Below are positions 33,359 through 45,928 of a DNA stretch of 64,000 nt, one piece after another (positions within the stretch are counted from its first letter, which is position 1; every line of letters begins with the position of its first letter). The stretch comes from Trichobilharzia regenti (lineage: Eukaryota > Platyhelminthes > Trematoda > Strigeidida > Schistosomatidae). A program made the position numbers and the translations under genes. The stretch lies in the NCBI GenBank assembly GCA_944472135.2, contig OX235268.1, forward strand, positions 10,918,589 through 10,982,588, read 5' to 3'. A model generated the notes under the pieces. That model saw nothing but the letters and a program-made list of their open reading frames with translations, did not search any database and was not told where the DNA came from.

Positions 33359-34044
33359 AAGATGTCGCTTGAAATGTTAATAAAGCACTGGCAAAACTGC
33401 TCTCTGTCTATGGCATGACTTCAAGTGTAGACTTAAGAAAATTGAAGTAATGAGAAGAAAACACTAAGAGTAACATTCATTTTTATGTCACTCATGCGCT
33501 GCTTCCCTGATCTTGAGAAATATTCCATAACATATCAATCTCAGTAGCACTTTTAGCCGATGTCGACTATAAGTTTTACTTGAAATGTCATTAAACATTA
33601 ACCTCCGATTCATTTGGATACATCAGCATTTGCAGAAACCCGTTAAGGGCTTATTACGTCATTGGTGCTACTGTAAAACATTTGCTTCGGTAATAGATAG
33701 AAATCCCAAGAATTTAGGAGTACATGGATAGTAGTTTGAAAGACAGGCGATTTATAAACTTCTGCCGATTGATTTTTAGAGGAAAAACAAAAGTCCACCT
33801 GACTTATTTCAGATGAAATACACTTTTCACAATGGAACTAGTTGATGTTTAGATTGTGGATAGTAGGACGGTAGATATATATATAAGGAAGACTATTTTG
33901 CCTATAACTTCATATCATGCTGGCAATAAATCATTCCGTTATCAAAAACTCTTACCATCTGTCATCAGAGTGATTCAATATTGATAGGAATCAGCTTAAA
34001 ATAGTTGACGTCATCATGTGATTCACCATTTGATTGGATGATTG

Positions 34045-34284
34045 TGAAATTCCATCATCTTTTTCTCTCTTTGGTCTTGGTCACATCTCCGACCAATCAG
34101 AATATTTATTTTCGCCTACCTTAGTCTAATTGTGAATCAATCAGAGCGATCTATTTCCACTGCCACAAGTAGATTCTATTGTAGTAAAAAATATATAAAT
34201 ATGACGTATTTTCCGAATAGAAGTTGTAACCTAACAGTTACAGGCCAGTCTCTGTCGTTTGATATTTACGTGGTTTATTAAAGT
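34045..34284 (+). repeat. LTR-like repeat (copy 2)
   Basis: Related to 11,525-11,757. It has gaccaatcagaata, a TATA-like site (atataaatatgacg near 34,192) and the shared right edge tttgatatttacgtgg. The copy is diverged from the first, and no TSD was found. It lies 0.7 kb from the solo LTR but is a different family. Confidence 0.45.
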
Positions 34285-34711
34285 TGAAGGTACCATGGAA
34301 GAAGAGGTGCATTCAGCATTGTGTCAGTATTATTATACGCATGCTCGGTTATATTTACTGTCAACGGGATCATATATGTTATCTTTAGGTGCGTAGATAA
34401 GATAGAGACCCCAGAAGTATTGTTTTTACCCGTTCAGCAATAACAATCTTTGATCATCATCATCAGTGAGGTAAGACTCAGGTAATTGATTATTCACCTA
34501 TATTCTCAACATGCGTTCAACTGCCCGTAGCGTAAATCAAGCTGTCCTTCCCTCTATCTCTAGGAATGCAAAACAAAAGGTTAATTTCTCTTTATATCTG
34601 CATCATTTCACTTGAAGAACAAGGTGTTTATTTCTAACATAAGTGTTAAATGAGTCCTTCTGCATCGTTCATAGACTTGGTGAACTCATTATTAACTTAA
34701 TGTGCTACAAT

Positions 34712-34850
34712 GTGTTTCAACAACAACAACAGCTATCCCTCAATACTGAAGATCAGGTGGCCAAAAGGAATAAGGAACAAAGCGCTCCAGAATTCAGCGA
34801 AACAACCAGAAACCTGTCGCTAGACAAAAATACAAAAGGAAGTGTATTTG
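34712..34850 (+). pseudogene. RTE C-terminal fragment
   Basis: One frame reads S-I-L-K-I-R-W-P-K-G-I-R-N-K-A then K-Q. The other parts align with S-I-L-K-I-R-W-P-E-R-I-T-N-K-E of the 24-27 kb element. At the DNA level ctcaatactgaagatcag is shared exactly. Both ends are truncated, with no 3' tail. The 74-codon frame starting at 34,643 is in another frame and is incidental. Confidence 0.75.
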
Positions 34851-36642
34851 GATCAGACATACGCTAAGGTGACATCCAATTTAGCCATGATTCAAAACCA
34901 ACTGGTTGGGCTTCTGAGTAATAAAATGCGACCACCTGAAGAGGGAATGAAGGTTTGCAAGCGATCATTAAGCCAGTTGATAATATCACCTTTGTTCCTT
35001 TTGTAACATGAAAAGTGGAAAATTATAATTATAGAATGCAAGCAAGGTTTAGTCTAATGAGCAGATATATTCGCTATTCCATTTTTTACGTGTTCGTTAT
35101 ACTTAAAAATTATCTTAGGAATGTGGTGTTTGAAAACAGCGGGACTTTTTTCGTCTGAAGCTATCGGTGGTCACTTACAGGATATAGTGATATAGTGAAA
35201 GTAGTTTGGTTGGCTTGGGTTCTGAACAAGTTTCTGACTGTAAATACAGGGTCACATTTTGCACCAGGGTTTATCTTAAAATATGAACGACAGGTATCCT
35301 AATCCATCCATATCAGTGTGTAATCAATGATACAGTCACTGTAATTTTTTTCCCATTACGTTTCAAAAAACATTTTTCGATGGCGTTCTTTATAGGCATT
35401 AAACGCTTAAAAATATGCAAGTTCTCTGCCTCACTAACCCATACCACAAGCTTGTGGTGATCAGAAATCGAGGCAAGTTTCACAGTAAACGTGAAGTCGG
35501 AAGCATATGTGTGAAGATTTCATATTGAATAAGTTTATTTGATATAACTGTTAACTCTTCTTCTCTTTCATTGGGTACTGTTTCTTTTCTGTTAAAGACT
35601 TATACTACTTATCACTAGTAAGCAGTATGAGTTTACCTATTTTTCATCAGGTTACTCCATAACCGTAACTTCTACTTGCTTTTGAAGTGTATCTACTTTA
35701 ATGCATTAACATTCTATTTTATATATAGTAATTTTCATCTCATGATTACAGGGTATCTGCTGCATGTGTTTTGTTAGTGTCCCATTCTGTTAAACGTTTA
35801 TTATAATCGGTAAATTTTTTATCTCCATATTGGTGCGCCGTTAAATACGACTGTCGATCTTTCTTAGTACCGTTTTGCTATTTTCTTCTCATCACCACAC
35901 AGTGACAGTAAATTTGACGACTTCGAGCTACAGACACCTCACAATTTGAGTACCTTACTTTAGACAGATTCTGTGTTTTGCATTTTATGTCTAACTTAAA
36001 CATTCGGTTTAATTAATCGATTGGATCTGTCGCTCCGGAATTCTTAGAAGAAATCTGTTATAACATGGTTATGCAGTGTGGGCGACTGGGTGGTGTTACA
36101 AGTACAATATATTGCTTGAAGTCATGCCAATGTAGTCTATGAAAAAGGATTCAACAATTATTTTTCCTCTACACTTGACTGTATTACTTTTGAATACTTC
36201 CACATTGTCACAACCCATTATGTGATTACATGCAAATGACTGCATAGGATTGACCAAGATTTTTTTCGAGGTTACTCAGATTGGCAGGGTAAATCATTCT
36301 GGACCTGGCTGAATTCATCCTCGAATGGTCTAACCAATTACCACCTACTGTATGACCTATGCAGAGTACCTCTGTGTCATATCATTGCATAGTATTCGAT
36401 CAGTTGTTATTTTTCCCAGTTCGATATTTCGAGTCCATAGGCTAACAAAGTTTGTACCTGAGTAACTTGCTGTCTTAAATGTCACCCTGATATCACACAT
36501 ATAAGGATTCCCATGTTGGGCCTCTGATACCTCCTTTTTATACAGCAGTACTGTCGAGGCTTTAAATTCCTTATTATTGAAACTTTTCTCCTTACTCAAA
36601 CACCTGCCATAGTTTTTCTAACGTCTTCTCATTTTTGAATAG
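34851..36642. other. No gene recognised
   Basis: AT-rich sequence without recognised elements. Confidence 0.4.
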
Positions 36643-36672
36643 AATATGGTGATTAGTTATTCGCTGATGGAG
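36643..36672 (+). CDS. Possible 30-nt micro-exon
   Basis: A pyrimidine-rich acceptor (cgtcttctcatttttgaatag), ten phase-0 codons (N-M-V-I-S-Y-S-L-M-E), then GAG|gtaaga. Signals at both edges are good and the phase matches the candidate exon at 19,572, but the piece is too short to identify and could be chance. Confidence 0.2.
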
Positions 36673-36832
36673 GTAAGATCACCAATATACCGAGTAGTCA
36701 CAGATGTATTTATTGATAGTCAGGAGTGTAAGTCTTTATTAGATAGGTTAAGAAGTGGTGTACATATGCTGGTGTCATTATGCTCAACAAATTTGTGCTC
36801 ATCCAGGTTAATAAAAGTGTATTGCTGTTACA

Positions 36833-37127
36833 GGATTTAATCATGAGCTGACATCGGTTGGAGAAGCATTGGAAAACTAGCTGGTAGTAATGAACAACTG
36901 TTTCATCCTAGTTTGGGGCTCTTCGGCAGTACGCATCCAGGACCTCCGGATTATAAGGCCAGTTCGTAGACCATTAAGACACTGGGACCCGGTCCAGTGG
37001 CTGGAGAGTGCCAAACTAGGATAAAACAGATGTCCAGTACTCCCAAGTTTGCCAGTGGTTATCTAACCGATGTCGGCTGATGCTGAAATCGTGTAACCAA
37101 TGAATCAAATCCCTACAAACCAATACT
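36833..37127. mobile_element. Foldback hammerhead SINE, decayed
   Basis: The left arm (minus) runs from ggatttaatcatgagctgac through a decayed hammerhead to the head region near 36,985. The right arm (plus) runs from tccagtggctgg to the complete tail (aaaccaatac, 37,127). Both ribozyme cores are broken: left ccgaaga, right ctggaga with aaaa for gaaa. The tRNA-like B box is lost. No clear TSD was found. Confidence 0.75.
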
Positions 37128-37129
37128 AT

Positions 37130-39740
37130 GAACTTATCTATTGTGGGACAATATTCTATCTCATTGCTCAGACTTTTCTCCTACAAGTAGTATGCATATA
37201 TGTCCGTGATTTAACTTACCTTCCTGGACCTTTCTAGCATAACACTAACGGGTTTGCTTGCAAGTCATGTGAATATTGCAGCGTTTATTTCCCTATTCGA
37301 CTGTTTCAAATCACACTTCAATTTCTTCACTTGTATATAATACAGATAATTAGTAACTTCGAATCATACATTTTGAATGTAACATTGAGATTCAAGCTTC
37401 TGAAGTTTCAGTAGCAGTATTGTTGCTTACTAAGGAGTACGAGTACCGGCCACATGCTTCACTTTCATTCTTTCCCAGACCTGATGTTGGCTACTAAACT
37501 AAGTGATATCTTAGAGTACTTTGGGTGAGAATCGTACTCGGTCCACCTGAGTAGAATGGTGGACTTTAGACCATGGAACTACCCACCCACTGCTTCAAAA
37601 CCTACTTTTATATAATTTGCCTTATGAATAACATGTATAGAAACTCGATACTGTTATGTTTTGGGTTCGTCAGTGCACTAAGTCGTCTACAATATATATA
37701 ACGCTTGCTACGCACCTACAAAACTGCTTTGTTATCTTGATTTGCAAACAGCAAAGGCAATACACAATATTGCATAGAAACGAAGGTTTATTTAGATTTA
37801 ATTACCAATTTAAGGAGAATTAACGAAAAAATTATCACAAGTTCAAGTTAGTTAAGAACTGCTTTTACTTTAAAATTAAGTCAGGCCAGATATGTGAGAA
37901 TTTCGGAGTATTCGTAATTCTGAAATTAGTAAGAAAGTAAATGGAAGCATGAATATCGATACGTATTAGTGCATAGTCATAAGGGATCTCATCAACTATA
38001 ACCAGTATAACTATTACGTTTAAAACTCTACTGCGTGTCAACTGCATATGTACAATTGTGTTTTCCTCAGTGAATACCATTTACACAAAGTGTTACAGTT
38101 CACTTTTTGTTCAAAATATAAGGTGAGTTTACCGGGAACACCAAATTAAATGACACTACTGATCGTTACTTTGGAACGCTTCACGGATAAGTATAGTGAA
38201 ATATTTGTCTTCATGAGGACGAGAAGTATTACCGTACCAGAACATATGATTGTACTTAGCATTTACACAGCACAAAAGCATTGCCAAGATTTTTCACTGA
38301 AATCACTTTCTAATAACGATATATTTCAAAAAAGACTGCGATACGTAATACCTACACATGCAAAGTGCAGTGGTTTTTGAGTTTGTTTCTGACTTTATCT
38401 CTCTAAGACTAAATCTTTTATCATTAGGTTTTGTGAATGTAAAACAAAATTCGAATATTTAATTTAGTATGATCACAAATCTGGTCACTAACGTCGAAAA
38501 CCTTTATTTTCATGTGCATCACATTTTCCCAGATCATTGCTGTTCAGATTTCTATTTTAATCTAAGACATTCAAGAAAACTTGAAGTAGATGACTGTTAA
38601 ACTTTGATCCAGTAAAGAAGGCTTCTCCTTTATCCCTTTAAAAAATATAATGAAATTAAACGTCACATTGCGGTTCATATTAGGTCATTCTAGCAATATA
38701 TTTATCATTCACCAACAGTAGTTGTGCCTTTACACATCTAGGACATTAGCAGTACTGCCTATTTTAGGTGATGTCTTTATTTACATTGCTACCTCTAGTT
38801 ACCATCGAGTTTGAAGAATATTTCACCGAATATATTGCGCACAAATAGAAAGATGTGTTTAAAGGCATAAGAATGAATGTATGCTTTGTATCGTTGACAT
38901 TCGCGCCACCAGGTAAATACACTCTCTTATTCCCATTTCATTTTCACTCGTGTGAATAGATTCCTTGTGAAGATCACTTAAGTAGAATATGATATCAAGT
39001 TTCTAGCATTTTATTGCTCATTGAGTACCCACTTTTGACATATCTGCCTGTTTTTAAGACTCATTTGTATTTCTCCGTTGTTTTGTACACATGCTTCAGT
39101 AATATTAGGAGTATATCTTAAGACATAAAGCGTTGATAAAACTATCGTGATATTGAACACGGAGAATGATCGATCATACGACGGGACACACATGCCTTCA
39201 GAATAAAACAGTCATTTTATTAAATGTTAGTTTATAGGTCTGAAATCCCAAAGTATAGTTCCTGTATAAAGTATATGAACCGAACAAAATTGGAATTGGA
39301 AACAAACAGGGAATATTTATATACAAGAAAATTCAAATCAAAACCGTGTATGGCAATGTAGCATACAAATACTCACATCATCTGATTGGAAGTGGTAAAA
39401 AAGTGTAACAACAAACGCATAAACATTTAAAGGAGTGAATCCTTAGGGAAAATGATACAACAGCTTCACGGTAATCATATTCTAAAAATAAACGTCCTTA
39501 TTCTCATACATATAGATGTACATGAATCTGAGTGTGTACAGTTTATCTAAATGATCAATGTATGTACATAAACATTGGTTTGGAGATGTGCATAGACTAA
39601 AGTTATGTCACATATCACAGAAATTGCCATCTTGAGCTGAGAAAACATCAGTTACTTCATTGTAGATTAACTTAGGAATAACTGATTAATGCCTTATGGA
39701 ATTTTTATATACCAAGAAAGCACGTGTACTATGCAAACTG
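37130..39740. other. No gene recognised
   Basis: A strong AAG|gtgagt donor at 38,121 is preceded by tgttacag and eight open codons, but the acceptor has no pyrimidine tract. Otherwise this is plain AT-rich sequence. Confidence 0.35.
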
Positions 39741-39756
39741 AGTGATGATTCTCTGT

Positions 39757-40394
39757 AGTGAAGAATTCGTTTCAGAAGAACTTCTTGGGAAGAAAACCAA
39801 AGGAAAACGATTTTTATATCTCCTTTCCGAAAACTGTACTTCCGATGAGCAGCTTAAAATCGTCATAAGAAAGGAAAGCCTATTTCCCCGAAGACAGACT
39901 AGAAAATCATTCTATCCAATACTTTTCGAACCACCTTATACTTGTTTCAGAAAACAAATCGCTTGTTCAGTTATGCCTTTATCTACTTGACATTAGCGGA
40001 ATGCATTTGTTTCAGAGAGATTAGTGTACTGGAGAGTAATGTTTATCCAACTCCATTTACCGCACCTAGTTTCGGATTTTCATCTGAACCTCCACCTAAC
40101 CCTTTATTAATTGTAGGTTGCGAAAAGTCCCCCAAGAGTTGTGTTTATGTGATTTTTACTGATACGATAGAAGGCGGTGGTTTCCAAGTACCTAGTACAT
40201 TGATGAATTGGCAAGGAGAGCGCCAGGATTGCAATTATTTATCGCAGAACTTCAACCAGGTTACTTATGTAGATATTCTGAAACAAACTGTCATCAAGAG
40301 AGTCAGTGACCTGAAAGATCCTACAAAAACTGTCTTCCTTGTTTCAATAAAATTCAAAATTAAGCCACCTGCAATTTTTATTTTCAAATTATAA
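39757..40394 (+). pseudogene. Unidentified coding-like stretch (two frames)
   Basis: Two overlapping frames look more protein-like than their neighbours. The first (to 39,990) has G-K-K-T-K-G-K-R-F-L-Y-L-L-S-E-N and R-K-S-F-Y-P-I-L-F. The second (39,942-40,394) has F-G-F-S-S-E-P-P-P-N-P-L-L and later W-Q-G-E-R-Q-D-C-N-Y. Pyrimidine-tract acceptors ending tttcag occur at about 39,766, 39,952 and 40,015. This may be one or two exons of a host gene, or a frameshifted remnant of an unknown element. No family was recognised. Confidence 0.25.
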
Positions 40395-40556
40395 AAGATT
40401 AACCATAATATTACTTCGATTTCAACAATTCAAGAATCTGTTTAACGATGAAGTAATGGAAGTACTTTCACATTGTCTCTGTGAATTCTGAACAAAGTTT
40501 ATTGGCAAACATCAACCATGTTAATGAAAACAAATACGTCGTGATGTAACAGGATA

Positions 40557-40786
40557 TTTTTTTCCTTCACGTTCCCAGTGGAACATAGGGCTTCAAGCTA
40601 ATGGCTTGAAGTTTCTGTAGCAGTGTTTAATTTTACAGGATGGGGCTGCTAGCCTCATACCCAACCTTTCCTCTTTACCAGCATTATTTCTGGCTAAGCG
40701 AGGTAAAGGAGTGCGTCGGCTGGGAATAGAACCCTGAACTTTGTGCATGGTCGACGAGTGTCCTAACCGATATGGCACTGACGCAA
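40557..40786 (-). mobile_element. RTE-dependent tRNA-SINE, second copy
   Basis: It has the same order as the copy at 30.1 kb: minus-strand tRNA-like head (right), RTE-5'UTR-like body, and RTE-like 3' end with T-run (plus strand) at the left. About 85 percent similar to the 30.1 kb copy by eye. The head is more decayed (gggttctattccc). A possible short duplication (gatatt) flanks it, but it is too short to rely on. Confidence 0.8.
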
Positions 40787-40799
40787 TAAGATATTGATA

Positions 40800-41430
40800 A
40801 CAGAGTATACTAATGAATGATTTCATATTCACTAATAAATCCTTAACTAGGTAGCATCCAGGTAGACCAGCAATTAATCTAATTGTAGTGTTCAGTTAAT
40901 ACAATATACCACCACCTACCTCAACCTTTGGCTAGTCGAAATTAAATATGCAGAAGTAATGTTAAATGATCAAATGGAAGGATCATGTTTGTGATATTAA
41001 ACTAAGTCACTGAAGTTTATTAAATGGCAGAATTCAACGGTGATAGTTAAAAGGCTTCAAATGATATCAGATGATGTGTGTTCATTACCTGCGTGCTTGT
41101 TTAAAAGTGACTATTTCTGTTACTAATTAATTCCACTGGACGCTGAGTGTAACATAGAGCTTCTGTGATACACTTGCTACATCACATAACGTCCTAATCT
41201 ATACAGCATTACGAAGATCTTTCAGATAGTACATAGGCAGATTAGTATGCAGGAGAAAAATGCCTGTGCAATCGCACATAACATATCAAGTTTTAGGCTC
41301 TCGTTTCTTGCTTATTGAAGGTCTTAACTTCCAACTCGAGAATAATGACTGATTTAACTCAAGTCTCAGGGTTGGCCAGTCGAAAAGTGATTTTATGAAA
41401 TTTTTAACCGGTTCGCTACAAAAAAACCCC
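40800..41430. other. No gene recognised
   Basis: AT-rich sequence between the SINE and the duplicated region. Confidence 0.35.
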
Positions 41431-41434
41431 TCCA

Positions 41435-43920
41435 ATTCTTATAGCTGAATTCAACAGTCCTAATCATGCTGTTGTTAACGCTACAACCAGTGGAAAATCT
41501 GAGGATCAGTGGAAGTTGCCTGATACTATTTCTGCAAATTTCACAATAAGTTCAAGTGAAAACGTCAAACATATTTGCACGTCATCTCATTAAAATGTGG
41601 AGGCATTTTTCCAATATTTATAAATATGTAAACATAAATACAGGTTAACAGACATTGAGAAGGCGAATGACACTCTATTCGTACAAATTTGTGGGAATAT
41701 ATATGTATATAAGTGCACTAATGTTATTGTGAGTTCAATGTTACCTAGAACAATGCCCCAAAAATGCAATTAATGCACACCATATGCACTAAGAAAATAT
41801 ATGCTTATTCAAGAAATATTAAATATTTTGAATTCACAGCATCCATACATGAAAGAATCTGTTTCATATGGATCTAATTCATGATGGCGATGGAACTTCA
41901 TGTCACCTTGTCTCTACACTGACTTCACTAGTCATTATGTCTAGTTCGTATACTCCAAGGTTGTTAAAAAAATAGTGACGACAGGATATTCTAACTGCAA
42001 TTGGATCTCATATTCACTGATAAATCTGAAACTACCTTAGCTAGACATTCATTTATTTATGTTTTACAGTTTGGATAATACTTCAATAGCACTTACTCCC
42101 AGTATCTTATAATGAATGTCGAGATCCAATAGAATTTTAGGGTTAACAACAGAAAGAATACGTTTGAGGCACTGAACATGATTATTAAAGTGAGGAACAT
42201 GTGTTGTAAACTGAGGTCCTCCCGAGAAACGTTAAAAGTGGAATCATCTTTAGCATAGTAATGCTCAAATAATAGAATCGCTCTCAGTACTCAATTATAA
42301 AACACTGTGTTTCATATGAGACCTTACGTAAATTATGAGGACGTCCTTTCAGTGTTGGCCGTCATCCTAACTGTTCTATATATTTTAGAGCACTTTTCAT
42401 GAAAGAAAGTCTTCAGAAAGGTAGTAAAGTCAAGCTATTCCACATCATAGAAAATTCAGAATGCCTAAATGCGATTACATTATTATCGATAAGTTATAAA
42501 CTGTTTAGCTGTCTAGAACTGATGTCAACGCAACTCACTTCCTTTACTACCAGCTGAAAATCAATTATGCTTAAAATGAATAACCTCTATAGTAACAGAG
42601 AGAATCATTATAGTAAGAAAAGTGTGCATGTGAAGGTAAGCTCCTACCATATTTCACATCTAGCTACCATTCACTGATATGCGATAACAATAATTTCTTC
42701 AACTATAAATAAAATACGTGTAAAATAATTTGATTTTTCCGATCTATGCATAGAGTCTTAGATGAATTTAATGATTCCTTTCTGTCATTTCAGTAATATG
42801 CTCACCATATATCGACAGCAAATGAATGGGGAAGATTTTATTTTGATTTATCCTAAACGTTCACCAAGTAGGGAGTTACACAAACGTGGCATCATAATGA
42901 CACTTCGACGAAGTAATAAGTTTGGATTCAACATCTCTGTCACCAATATAATAACACTGAATCAATGAAACCTACAATTATCTGCTCATAAAATACGGAT
43001 GAAAATGTTAATTCCTAAAATTTATTCTAGAGTTTCACATAACTCTGGTGGTCAGTATAATGTGTATCATTGAGTGCTCATGAAGAACATTTGAAGCCAG
43101 TTTGAAAATTGGTGCAGACTGAGGCTTTCCGACATAGTGGTATATTTGAAATAGCTGACTGTGAAAATATAGTAATGATCGCCGAACTATCACTAAAGAA
43201 TTCGATATTGCAAATAATGAATATGAAGATACTCTCCAAAAATATATTTTGATAGTATGAAGAAAATATTCACACCACCATAAGAAACAAAATGAGGGAG
43301 GAGGATACTGGTGTTGGGATATCACCATTACTTCTGCATAACAACGAATAAAGTATTCTACTACGAGGAATAGGAAATAGTCATTTAGAAATGGCAACCA
43401 TAATGCGCATATTCGAGATTGATTGCCACATATTAAGGAAAGTTGAATAAATGCACTACAATAAAGCAATTTCTATGATTTAGGTAGGCAGACCAATAAC
43501 ACTTTGATATTTTATATAATTTCAGTGTAACACTCACCACCTTTCAATGCAAAACACATGCAATAAATAAATTTTTGACTACACACCTAAATTTGGTTGC
43601 TAGCACATGAATTTGTGTGCAGTTATTATCATATTATGAACGACATTGAAAATATCTAGGAGAAGTTAAGGCAGTATCGTATTTGATCTAAGATATAGAT
43701 GTGAAAAAAGCAGTTACATCCTTGATTCAATGAAAAGCTGCCTTGATTCTGAAGCTCAAGAAGAGGAGGTCATAATATTTAGCGTCATTACATTCTCAGT
43801 ATTACTGTATTCACACAATTGATGAAAACTAAGTTGCTTAGTCTTTGGTGAATTGTGAATGCAGTAAATCTTGAAGTTTCCAATGTCATTAAACCATATT
43901 ATCTTTACCCCAAGGCGCTT
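41435..43920 (+). repeat. 4.3-kb-spaced duplication, copy A1
   Basis: Aligned in direct orientation to about 45,590-48,180. Identity is uneven: near-identical at 41,805-42,255, strongly diverged at 42,260-42,600, identical over 42,610-43,030, then slightly diverged. It includes a 56-codon frame behind a good splice acceptor (see 42,795). Confidence 0.85.
42795..42968 (+). CDS. Candidate exon inside duplication A1
   Basis: It is preceded by the acceptor cctttctgtcatttcag, and a matching donor GAAG|gtaagc lies 161 bases upstream (42,634). The open frame starts near M-L-T-I-Y-R-Q-Q-M and ends F-N-I-S-V-T-N-I-I-T-L-N-Q at a TGA. It is basic in the middle (R-S-P-S-R-E-L-H-K-R). The exact sequence recurs at 47,088-47,261. 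No family was recognised. No upstream exon in a compatible open frame was established, so coding status is uncertain. Confidence 0.3.
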   Translation, partial: NMLTIYRQQMNGEDFILIYPKRSPSRELHKRGIIMTLRRSNKFGFNISVTNIITLNQ

Positions 43921-43924
43921 GCGA

Positions 43925-45585
43925 TTATCACGCATTCAGCATTGCCATTTCACAAGAAACGTGTGTAGGGACCTTTGAGATTGTTCAGAATGCCTGGTTT
44001 TTACGGTTGTGATTGAAACGAACCAAATACATTGTCGCGCCGTAAGGAATAAGCGATTCCAGGGCAGAAAAATGTAACCGTCAATTAAAGTGGTTAATAC
44101 GATATTACATAAAGGGAATGCATTCGTAACCTTGACAAATCAAGGACGAACAGGTCTCATGTTTTTGAATATTCATTGAATAATCAACCAACATTCCTAG
44201 TTCACTTATTTGCTTCAATGGCTTTTCATTACAAAATATCATTTTATGAACAAGTCACTCACCTTCTAACAAAACATAAATAACGGTTGAAAACAAGTTA
44301 AATAGGTAAGCGTGTGAGCAGAGGTGAGGACTGCTACTGAAGTAATCTACTCATCAAAATCATGCAGTAAATAAATAACCACTTGTATTCAGTGAACAGG
44401 TGATACTGAAGCAAAGTAACAAAAGTACTTTTCGAATGATATTACATCTAGTATGAAAAAATTGATCAAATATAATCGACGCTGCTACGAAGTGAAGGAT
44501 TTCGGATGAGAAATTTACTACAGTATGGAGCCAGAGGAGTCACTGTTACTAGATAAGACCAGGAATATTCAAGCCAAAATATGTGTAGCCATATAAAGTC
44601 TTATCAAAAATATTTTGCAAATAGAAAGAGAATCAACAATCACGCAGCGATAAAAACAAAGAAACTGGGTAGTGAAAACTGTCCATGAAGAACATTTTCA
44701 AAAACTAAACAAACTAGCAAAATGTAAATGACTACGGTGAAATTAAAAACAGTGGGAAAAAAATTGCAGAAATATCAGGACAGATGAAACAGCAAACAAA
44801 AGGAGATAGAATACAACGAGGATGAAGAGTAATTAAACTACGCACCCAGGTAAATCAGTAAACAAAGCAAGTTTCTACTAGATCATCGCAAAATCAATGC
44901 CACGTTTTATAGCCAGGGGAGAATACTGTCAACATCCAGTGTCATTAGGTTTTCTGTAATGGATCTCTAGTAGTAGGTGATTGGGTTATAAAAGGTAAGT
45001 GATTATGATCCCATGGCAAGCAAAATTCAAGTTTGCAACAATAATGTCAAAGTAAGAAGGGAAAGGATCACATTTTTTTATATTAAATGAAGTCGCGGAA
45101 TTCAGAACAACGTTTATTTACTGGCAGAATACTACAGTAAGTGTTCAATGTTAAATTTTCTTGGGCATCAGGTGACACCAGATAACATGTGTCCATAACC
45201 AGTTTGCTTGTTTAGAAATAGGCTCATTCTTGTTACAAAATGTATTATTATTAGTTAACACCTTAGCCTTACTGTAGAAGATTTGGCTCTAGTGGTAGAT
45301 CTATTACACAAATATGATGTTCTTCTCTCGAATTGTCTTAGGCCAATATTTGAGCAGAAGAGAAATTCTTGTTCACTTACACATAACACACCTATTTTTA
45401 TGCTTTCATCCTTTACCAAACGAATGTCTCAACCTCCAGATGCATGATCCTGGCTGGTTTACTTCAGATTGTGTAAATCGAAAGTTGATTTTTGAGATTT
45501 CCAAGTGACCCACTACATTGTAACACCTCTAATTCTCACTGGCTGTAGTGAATAATTTTATTCCTAAAATTATTTCTATGTCGAT
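43925..45585. other. No gene recognised
   Basis: AT-rich sequence, partly purine-rich. A consensus-like donor (AAAAG|gtaagt, 44,995) has no convincing exon before it. Confidence 0.35.
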
Positions 45586-45735
45586 AATTCACCTGTCAAC
45601 AAAATATTTGAGGACCAATGGAAGTTACCTAATACTATTTCTGTAAAACTCACATTAGGTTTAAGGGAAAGCATCAATCATATTTGCACGTAGATGTAAT
45701 CAGATGGGTGAGTCAGGGGCTTGTTTCTACTACTT

Positions 45736-45928
45736 ATGGTTTACGAGCTCGCCTTGTTACCAGAAGGTCCTGGGTTCGAACTCCGGTGGTGGATACGTAA
45801 TGCTGAACAGTCCCAAAGTAGGACGAAACAGATACCCAGTACTCTCAGGTATTCCAATGGTTCTCTAGCTGATGCCAGCTGATGATGAAGTCCTCTAGCC
45901 AATCAAACGAAACTCCCTGTAATAAACA
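45736..45928 (+). mobile_element. Single-orientation hammerhead SINE
   Basis: tRNA-like head (A-box-like tatggtttacgagctcgcc, B box gggttcgaactcc), hammerhead region and 3' tail ending aaactccctgtaataaacaa. The ribozyme core reads ctgaaca (a conserved G changed to C) and stem III is mispaired, so it should not cleave. This copy has no opposing arm, which shows the foldback form is not obligatory. Confidence 0.85.

Noticed and set aside
43035..43469. A 144-codon minus-strand frame present in both A1 and A2 (47,328-47,762)
   Set aside because: Differences between the copies are mostly amino-acid-changing and the composition is Phe/Tyr/Ile-rich; it overlaps the back of the better-supported plus-strand exon candidate. 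No motif.
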